A stretch of DNA of 14,080 nt. It comes from CAJXZP01 sp041563475. Lineage in GTDB: Bacteria > Bacteroidota > Bacteroidia > Flavobacteriales_G > Salibacteraceae. Positions 1 through 5,249 of the stretch are shown here, piece by piece. The translations under genes were made by a program, and so were the position numbers. The DNA is taken from contig JBFFMY010000063.1 of assembly GCA_041563475.1 (NCBI GenBank), positions 1 through 14,080 on the forward strand, written 5' to 3'. The first letter of the stretch is position 1. Each line of letters begins with the position of its first letter. Below the pieces are notes generated by a model. The model saw nothing but the letters and a program-made list of their open reading frames with translations, did no database searches and was not told where the DNA came from.

Positions 1-177
1 ATCGTAAATCCAGGTATCTGTAATGTTTGTGCCTCCGTTCCCTACGATACTTACATTTTGGTATTCGAAATTAATTTTTGGAATGGAAATATAGGCGGGT
101 AGGGTTTCCTTTTTGCCTTCACAAGAAGCAATAATTAGTAGAAAAAAAAGTGGTGCAAAACGTAAATATTTTATCAT
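1..177 (-). CDS. Lipoprotein of unknown function, N-terminus only
   Basis: The first 59 codons of a gene that runs off the left edge of the window. Translation from the ATG at 177 gives a short basic N-terminus, a hydrophobic stretch (LFFLLIIAS) and Cys19 in a lipobox-like context (IIASC). This indicates export, lipid modification at Cys19 and trimming by signal peptidase II. The mature part starts EGKKETLPAYISIPKINFEY and continues with a glycine/asparagine-rich turn followed by ITDTWIYD. From memory, a PAYI...ITDxWVY start is seen in uncharacterised flavobacterial lipoproteins, but no function can be given. A perfect TAnnTTTG box lies 20 bases upstream of the start. The start and lipobox are clear; the family is not. 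Confidence 0.75.
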   Translation of the reverse strand, partial: MIKYLRFAPLFFLLIIASCEGKKETLPAYISIPKINFEYQNVSIVGNGGTNITDTWIYD

Positions 178-196
178 TAAATAAAAGCTTGACCCG

Positions 197-204
197 CAAA
201 TATA
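197..204 (-). promoter_or_regulatory. -7 box of the lipoprotein gene
   Basis: Read on the minus strand this is TATATTTG, a full match to the Bacteroidota TAnnTTTG -7 consensus. It lies 20 bases upstream of the ATG at 177. No clear TTTG -33 element is visible at 17-23 bases upstream. Confidence 0.5.
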
Positions 205-434
205 ATGTTCTTGAAACGTAAAGAGATGTCTGAAATTGCACTGAAATCAAATAAAATTCAGAAAAAACCATAATCCTATAACAGTGAGATAATTCTGTGG
301 CAAAAATTCTTAATACCAACAGATATTTATTCAACAAAAATTAATGATAGATTATTAATAATGTGCTTTTAAAGGTGAATATTTGTATTTATTATTGACC
401 CAATTCTTGAAACAAAATTTTAAAAGAGCGAAGA

Positions 435-1100
435 ATGCTGAGAGCAGATACAATGAAGCTAAAAGGAGCCAGAAGAAGAATGGTGATGGAAGTGGAACAA
501 ATGTTAGCCGAAAGAGGAATATCTGATCAAAAAGTAATGGATGCCCTAATGGCAGTGCCTCGACATTATTTTTTCGATAGCGCTTTCGATATCAATTTCA
601 CTTATCAAAACAATGCGTTTGCTATTGGCGCTGGTCAAACCATATCTCAACCTTATATTGTTGCATTACAAACGCACTTATTAGATCTAAAAAAACGTGA
701 TAAGGTTCTAGAAATTGGTACTGGATCAGGATACCAAGCCGCTGTTTTGCTGAAATGTGGTGCACGTGTTTATACGATTGAACGCCAAAAATTGCTGTTT
801 GACAAAACAAGTAAAGCACTTCCTAAAATGGGGTACTTACCTAAGTTCTTTTATGGAGATGGTTATAAAGGCCTTCCAGAATTTGCACCATTCGATAAAG
901 TAATTATTACTGCTGGGGCGCCATTTGTTCCTCCTTTGTTAATAGATCAACTGAAAATTGGGGGGGTTATGGTGATTCCAATAGGAGAAACGGAGAACCA
1001 AATTATGTATCGAATTACAAAAATTTCGGAAACTGAAACCAAAACAGAAGATTTTGGACCGTGTAGTTTTGTGCCTATGCTACCAAAAGTGGCTAAATAA
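435..1100 (+). CDS. pcm: Protein-L-isoaspartate O-methyltransferase
   Basis: Transfers a methyl group from S-adenosylmethionine to L-isoaspartyl residues in aged proteins, the first step of their repair; a soluble enzyme. The 221 residues fit the family size of about 210. Visible family hallmarks are the N-terminal RRRMV...RGISDQKVMDAL...VPRHYF region, the GAGQTISQPYIVA motif around residues 66-78, and the SAM-binding VLEIGTGSGYQAAVL at about 91-105, followed by an acidic strand end (TIERQ). ATG435 is chosen because the family's usual DxxRxKG start aligns just after it; ATG453 (residue 7) is a possible alternative. A seven-G run at 960-966 lies inside the frame. A weak -7 candidate (AATATTTG, one mismatch) is at 378-385. 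The gene appears to be transcribed alone: 133 bases and a separate promoter precede the next gene. Confidence 0.93.
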   Translation: MLRADTMKLKGARRRMVMEVEQMLAERGISDQKVMDALMAVPRHYFFDSAFDINFTYQNNAFAIGAGQTISQPYIVALQTHLLDLKKRDKVLEIGTGSGYQAAVLLKCGARVYTIERQKLLFDKTSKALPKMGYLPKFFYGDGYKGLPEFAPFDKVIITAGAPFVPPLLIDQLKIGGVMVIPIGETENQIMYRITKISETETKTEDFGPCSFVPMLPKVAK

Positions 1101-1155
1101 CTGATTCCTACCACAATAAAATTTTTATTTACTAAACTTGCCCTAGGTGTTCTGC

Positions 1156-1171
1156 TCATTAAATTTAATGA
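1156..1171. repeat. 16-bp perfect palindrome upstream of the CsgG-like gene
   Basis: TCATTAAATTTAATGA is its own reverse complement. It is centred about 40 bases upstream of the -7 box at 1203-1210, in the 133-base gap between pcm and the CsgG-like gene. It could be a dimer-binding operator or simply an AT-rich coincidence. It carries no GC stem or T-run, so it is not a terminator. Confidence 0.4.
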
Positions 1172-1202
1172 TCAATATCAATTTTTTTTGGCATGGGTAT
1201 TG

Positions 1203-1210
1203 TAAATTTG
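1203..1210 (+). promoter_or_regulatory. -7 box of the csgG-like/LPP20-like operon
   Basis: TAAATTTG is a full match to the TAnnTTTG consensus and lies 23 bases before the ATG at 1234. The nearest upstream TTTG (1187-1190) is only 12 bases away, shorter than the usual 17-23, so the -33 element is weak or absent. Confidence 0.55.
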
Positions 1211-1233
1211 ACCCTTAAACAAAAATTATTATC

Positions 1234-2526
1234 ATGAACAAACATTTTACTTTTGCGTTGCTTGTAGCGCTTACTATTTTAACACCTATTGCCACTCAGG
1301 CACAATTGAAATGCTATAGTTTAAAAGCTCCTGAAAAAACCATTGAGGGAATGCAAAAACTTGCTATCCTGCAATTTGAAAATCGTAAAGATGTGAACTG
1401 GCGTTACGGTTACTCCGTTAATGATTATGGTTCTCAGCTAGCTGATTACATGATTGCCCTACTTTTAGAAGAGAATAGAGGTGTTTATTCCCGTGGGGAA
1501 AATTACATGGAACGATACAAAACAAACGTTTATACCGTTGTTGAAAGAGGGGAGTTAGACAAAATCATGTCAGAACAGCAATTGGGAGCAAGTGGAGCCG
1601 TTTCAGATGGCGATGCAGCAAGTGTTGGTAAGCTGTTAGGTTTGGATGTTATTATTTCAGGTGGTTACAATACAGATATCAATACCAGCGGTAAAAACAC
1701 TTCGCGTACTACAAAAGAAGGGAAATACATTCCTGGATACTCTGCAACAAAAACAGCTACTGTTGAAGTAACAATGAAAATTATTTCTGTAGAAACAGGA
1801 CAAGTTTTGAGTATGACGACTAAAAACAAAGTACAAAAAAGCTCTGGGAGCGGTAAAAACTCATCTGAAGCTTACGGAAAACTACCTTCTGATCAAGCGA
1901 TTATTGGAACTGCCATGAAAGCAGTGGCTATGGACTTAGTATCGTATTTCACTCCAGTGTTCGTTTATCAAGCACTTGATGTTGAAAAGCCAAAGGTGAA
2001 AGATTATAAAGATGAGTTTAAAGCAGCAAGAGATGAAGTAAAAGACAAAAATTTATCCAAAGCATTTGCCATTGTAAAAGGGGTTTATGATGCAGATCCT
2101 TATGATGCGGCTATGGCACATAACATGGGTATTTTATTTGAAGCTGTTGGAAATTATGACCAATCAATCAAATATCATGAAGCGGCTTATCAATTAGATG
2201 ATTCTAAAGATCATAAAGTTGCCCTTGAAAGAGCCATGAACAGTAAAGAAGCTTTAGCTGAATTGGGTAAATTAGGAGTAGATATTTCTCCGTATGTTTT
2301 TGATGGAGAAGCAGCTGCGGAATTAAATGTTGAAAAAGTGACTACTGCAGGAAAAAAACAGGATCGTGTTGATGTTTATTCTGATGCAAACAAAGGATCT
2401 GATGTTGTAGCTAAAGTACCGGGTGATACTGAATTTGATGTTATTGCTCGTGAAGGAAGTTTTGTTAAAATAAAACTGCTAGGAGGCAAAGAAGGTTTTG
2501 TAAGTAACGAAGATCTTGACGATTAA
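1234..2526 (+). CDS. CsgG-like exported protein with C-terminal SH3-like domain
   Basis: A 430-residue exported protein. A signal peptide (about residues 1-24, ending ATQAQ) is followed at about 38-245 by a region resembling the CsgG family (curli secretion pore/FlgO-like): KLAILQFENRK, then VVERGELDKIMSEQQLG, and GKLLGLDVIISGGY. Residues about 260-335 look helical and TPR-like (AFAIVKGVYDADPYDAAMAHNMGILFEAVGNY...). Residues about 370-430 resemble a bacterial SH3 domain (VYSDANKGSDVVAKV...EGSFVKIKLLGGKEGFV). CsgG itself is a lipoprotein, but no lipobox is seen here (Cys27 lies just after the predicted cleavage site). It is the first gene of a tight pair, 20 bases before the LPP20-like gene. 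No curli subunit or CsgE/F homologue is nearby, so a curli role is not supported; an outer-membrane or periplasmic assembly role is inferred. Confidence 0.8.
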   Translation: MNKHFTFALLVALTILTPIATQAQLKCYSLKAPEKTIEGMQKLAILQFENRKDVNWRYGYSVNDYGSQLADYMIALLLEENRGVYSRGENYMERYKTNVYTVVERGELDKIMSEQQLGASGAVSDGDAASVGKLLGLDVIISGGYNTDINTSGKNTSRTTKEGKYIPGYSATKTATVEVTMKIISVETGQVLSMTTKNKVQKSSGSGKNSSEAYGKLPSDQAIIGTAMKAVAMDLVSYFTPVFVYQALDVEKPKVKDYKDEFKAARDEVKDKNLSKAFAIVKGVYDADPYDAAMAHNMGILFEAVGNYDQSIKYHEAAYQLDDSKDHKVALERAMNSKEALAELGKLGVDISPYVFDGEAAAELNVEKVTTAGKKQDRVDVYSDANKGSDVVAKVPGDTEFDVIAREGSFVKIKLLGGKEGFVSNEDLDD

Positions 2527-2546
2527 AATCTAGAAATTAAGTATAT

Positions 2547-4295
2547 ATGAAGAAGCTCATATTTTTCACGTTTGTTTTATTCACTAATCTAGCTCTAGCG
2601 CAGGTTCCAGAATGGGTAAATGCAAGTTACAGATCAAGTAATTATTCTTCGAGTAGTTACCTAGTGGGGTTTGCAGAAATTACCGATGTTGATAAAAAAG
2701 ACATTGATACCCAATTAAAAGACCTCGAGGCGAACACAAAAGCCAAGCTAATTGAAAGTGTGAAAGTAGACGTGAAAAGTGTGAGCACTTCAAATGTTTC
2801 CGATTTTAATGGCCAAATAAGTGATTATTTTAATCAGAAAACAACTTCTCAATCTAATTTACAACTTATAGGATTGATTACGGAATCATATTATGATAAA
2901 AAGAACAAAAAAGCATATGCTTTTTCCTACGTCAATAAAATGAAAATGGCCGAATATTATCGGTCGGAAATCGGTAAAAACATTACGGATGTTAATAATA
3001 TCATCACTCAAGGTGAAATTTTGTTGAGTAAAGGCAATATTAAAAGCGCCTATAAAGATGGCCTTTCGGCCTATTCTAAGTTTTTTCAAATTGATGAATC
3101 TCAGAAAATTTTAATGGCTATAGGAGCTAGCAATAGTTTAGATACCCGAATAATGGAAGTGAATGATTTGAATAATAGTTTCAATGAATTCATGAATAAT
3201 GTAATTACCCATCGAAAAATGAGCATGGATGACATGGGCTTTATTATCGCCAATGGATTGATTAAATCTCAAGGAGATAATCATAAAAACATCTTACTTA
3301 CTCCTTTTACATTTGAACAAACCGGACTATCATCAGAATTTGCCTATAAACTTGGCGAGTCCATAAAGCAATCGCTGCCTAGTGAACAAACGAGTACTGG
3401 ATATAAGATTACTGGAAATTATTATTACGAAGAAGATAATTTGGTAGTAAAAAGCAATTTAATAGATTCGAAAACGGGTAGAGTTATTGGCCGAAATAGA
3501 GTGCAAATTCCTGAATTAAACTTGTTACAATCCAATATTGTTATTACACCTGTGGATATTGAAAATCTAAAAATGTTAGATCATCTCCAAATGGAGTCAC
3601 TTACTACAGGAGCTTCTGGTAAAGCTGGATTAGGTCTAGATAAAGAACTAGTTGCCAAAGCCACTAAAAATGGATCCCCAGTATCAAATATTCCCGTAGT
3701 ATTTCTTAATAACAACGGAGGTAGCATTTATTGTGAAACGGTTACTGATCAAGATGGATTCGCCAAATGTCAAGTTAAAAAAATTAGCGGTGATTATAAA
3801 AATCAAATCATCAAAGCCCAACTTGACTTGTCTCGTTTCCTTAGTAACGACACAACTGGTTACGTTAAAAATATTTTACAGAACAAAACGATTCCAAGTG
3901 CTTCTTTTAAAGTGGTGGTAGAGCCTAGTACCATTTATATCAATACGGAGGAGAATAATTTCGGTACATCCTTAGATGTGAAATTAATAGAGCCTAAAGT
4001 TAAACAAGGGTTATCTAGCTACGGTTTTGATTTTGTTGGAACAGAAGATAATGTGGATTATGTGGTTACCATTCGAGCTTCTTCAAGAAAAGGCGGAAAT
4101 GTTAGTGGTGTATATTTTGCCTTTGTGGATGTTACCATCTCTATTTTTGATGTGAGTCTAGGTAAGGAAATCATGAAAGAAAGCATCAATAATGTGAAGG
4201 GTGGCGGAGCTACTTTTGAACAAGCAGGAGGGAAGGCTTATTATGCCGCTTCTGATTTAGTTCAAGAAAAAGTAAAGGAAATTATGATAAAATAA
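2547..4295 (+). CDS. LPP20-like exported multidomain protein
   Basis: A 582-residue exported protein, the second gene of the pair. A signal peptide (1-19, ...LALAQ) precedes VPEWVN...SYLVGFAEI at 20-46, which resembles the start of LPP20/FlgP-type domains (xPxWVx...xxGxG). Residues about 140-190 form a helical, TPR-like stretch. About 225-345 is a region with FlgO/CsgG-like flavour (SEFAYKLGESIKQSL, SNLIDSKTGRVIGRNRVQIP). About 361-430 resembles an Ig-like (Big-1) fold (LVAKATKNGSPVSNIPVVFLNNNGG...TDQDGFAKCQV). About 456-582 is a second alpha/beta domain (VDYVVTIRASSRKGGNVSGVYFAFVDVTISIFDVSLGKEIMK). Domain names are by eye and uncertain. CsgG-like plus LPP20-like partners recall the FlgO/FlgP/FlgT outer-membrane proteins of Vibrio, but no flagellar genes are present here. 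The stop lies three bases from that of the convergent reductase gene. Confidence 0.7.
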   Translation: MKKLIFFTFVLFTNLALAQVPEWVNASYRSSNYSSSSYLVGFAEITDVDKKDIDTQLKDLEANTKAKLIESVKVDVKSVSTSNVSDFNGQISDYFNQKTTSQSNLQLIGLITESYYDKKNKKAYAFSYVNKMKMAEYYRSEIGKNITDVNNIITQGEILLSKGNIKSAYKDGLSAYSKFFQIDESQKILMAIGASNSLDTRIMEVNDLNNSFNEFMNNVITHRKMSMDDMGFIIANGLIKSQGDNHKNILLTPFTFEQTGLSSEFAYKLGESIKQSLPSEQTSTGYKITGNYYYEEDNLVVKSNLIDSKTGRVIGRNRVQIPELNLLQSNIVITPVDIENLKMLDHLQMESLTTGASGKAGLGLDKELVAKATKNGSPVSNIPVVFLNNNGGSIYCETVTDQDGFAKCQVKKISGDYKNQIIKAQLDLSRFLSNDTTGYVKNILQNKTIPSASFKVVVEPSTIYINTEENNFGTSLDVKLIEPKVKQGLSSYGFDFVGTEDNVDYVVTIRASSRKGGNVSGVYFAFVDVTISIFDVSLGKEIMKESINNVKGGGATFEQAGGKAYYAASDLVQEKVKEIMIK

Positions 4296-4308
4296 CGGTT
4301 AGTTATTT
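4290..4308. terminator. AT-rich hairpin spanning two convergent stop codons
   Basis: Arms AAATAAC and GTTATTT flank the loop GGTTA. The plus-strand stop TAA (4293-4295) is in the left arm, and the minus-strand stop (4299-4301) is in the loop. The stem has only one G:C pair, so it is a weak terminator at best, but nothing else separates the two genes. Confidence 0.3.
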
Positions 4309-5168
4309 GAAACAAAATCATTTACTGTACTGAATTCAAAATCTGGATACTCGCTTAAAAATTTAGCTGTAATTAACCCTCCAGTTAATGGGCGTTTGGC
4401 TGATGGATTAAGTTCTTCCGTGCTTATTGGCTGTATTTCTACTTGATGATTTGGGATTACTTTTAAAACCATTTGCGCTAATTGAACACGGTTTACAAAA
4501 TCAGTTGAGGCAATATTATACACACCTGATTTTTCATCGCGTAAAAGAAGATACGTGGCTCTAGCAATGTCAAAAGCGTTTACCGGTGTAGCGTATTGGT
4601 CATAAGGTAATTTAAGCACATGACGCTCTCCTGATTTAGCCAAATTAATTAATCTAGAGACAAAATTCTTATCCCGTATTTCATACCCGTACACATTTGT
4701 GATACGCAACGAAAGGTTTCGTTCATCTGCATTTAGAACCAATGATTCTGCTTCCAATTTATGACGTCCATATACATTCAAGGGGTGAACCAAATCCATC
4801 TCAGTGTAAGGGCCTTTTTTTCCATCAAATACGTAATCAGACCCAATGTAAACGTATTTGCTATCCATTTTTTCCGCTATTTTTAGGGTGTTAATAGCGG
4901 AAACCACTGTTTTAGAATGACTTTCACTTGGATTCTCTTCACAATAATCCACCCAAGTTAATGCGCCACAATTAATGATAACGTCCGGATTAAATCCAAT
5001 GGCATCAAAGTTTGTAGGTTCATTTAAATCCAAAGTATTAAAGGGTACAGTATCAGCTGTTTCAAATGAAAAATGGGTGCCAATAACCGTTATCTCTGGT
5101 TTAGTTTTGAAATATTTAAGCATGTTTCCTCCAACCAAGCCAGAGGCACCAAAAATTAGTATTTTCAT
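4299..5168 (-). CDS. RmlD-like SDR sugar-nucleotide reductase
   Basis: An extended short-chain dehydrogenase/reductase of 289 residues, the usual size for RmlD (dTDP-4-dehydrorhamnose reductase). The NAD(P)-binding motif GASGLVGG is at residues 7-14. VIINCGALTWVDYCEENP follows the second half of the Rossmann fold, YIGSDYVFDG holds the catalytic-region Ser (family form is usually STDYVFDG), and Y133/K137 form the YxxxK catalytic pair in YGRHK. The expected activity is reduction of a 4-keto deoxysugar nucleotide, but there are no other rhamnose (rmlABC) or glycosyltransferase genes nearby, so the substrate is open; MAT2B-like regulatory relatives share the fold. It is transcribed alone, divergent from the AsmA gene and convergent with the LPP20-like gene. 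Confidence 0.82.
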   Translation of the reverse strand: MKILIFGASGLVGGNMLKYFKTKPEITVIGTHFSFETADTVPFNTLDLNEPTNFDAIGFNPDVIINCGALTWVDYCEENPSESHSKTVVSAINTLKIAEKMDSKYVYIGSDYVFDGKKGPYTEMDLVHPLNVYGRHKLEAESLVLNADERNLSLRITNVYGYEIRDKNFVSRLINLAKSGERHVLKLPYDQYATPVNAFDIARATYLLLRDEKSGVYNIASTDFVNRVQLAQMVLKVIPNHQVEIQPISTEELNPSAKRPLTGGLITAKFLSEYPDFEFSTVNDFVSNN

Positions 5169-5185
5169 AAGCCAATATTATAAAA

Positions 5186-5193
5186 CAAAAATA
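5186..5193 (-). promoter_or_regulatory. -7 box of the RmlD-like gene
   Basis: On the minus strand it reads TATTTTTG, a full match to TAnnTTTG, 17 bases before the ATG at 5168. No matching -33 TTTG is evident. It sits one base from the -33 element of the divergent AsmA promoter. Confidence 0.5.
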
Positions 5194-5194
5194 G

Positions 5195-5224
5195 TTTGTG
5201 AATATTGAAAGTCCGTTACTTTTG
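5195..5224 (+). promoter_or_regulatory. Bacteroidota-type promoter of the AsmA-like gene
   Basis: TTTG at 5195-5198, then 18 bases, then TACTTTTG at 5217-5224. Both boxes match the -33/-7 consensus with ideal spacing. The -7 box ends 25 bases before the ATG at 5250. This is the best-formed promoter in the window. Confidence 0.75.
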
Positions 5225-5249
5225 AGGGTAATTAAAAGATAGATCCATT

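Noticed and set aside
119..337. A 72-residue minus-strand frame overlapping the lipoprotein start
   Set aside because: It is out of frame with the convincing lipoprotein signal peptide at 177, has no recognisable motif, and runs across the lipoprotein promoter.
1115..1127. ATAAAATTTTTAT as a terminator of pcm
   Set aside because: It has no GC stem and no loop, and is ordinary AT-rich sequence.
5198..5204. GTGAATA as a wider shared motif (375, 5198, 12159, 12636)
   Set aside because: A 7-mer this AT-rich is expected a few times by chance in 14 kb; only the 12-mer at the two receiver genes, with fixed spacing, stands out.
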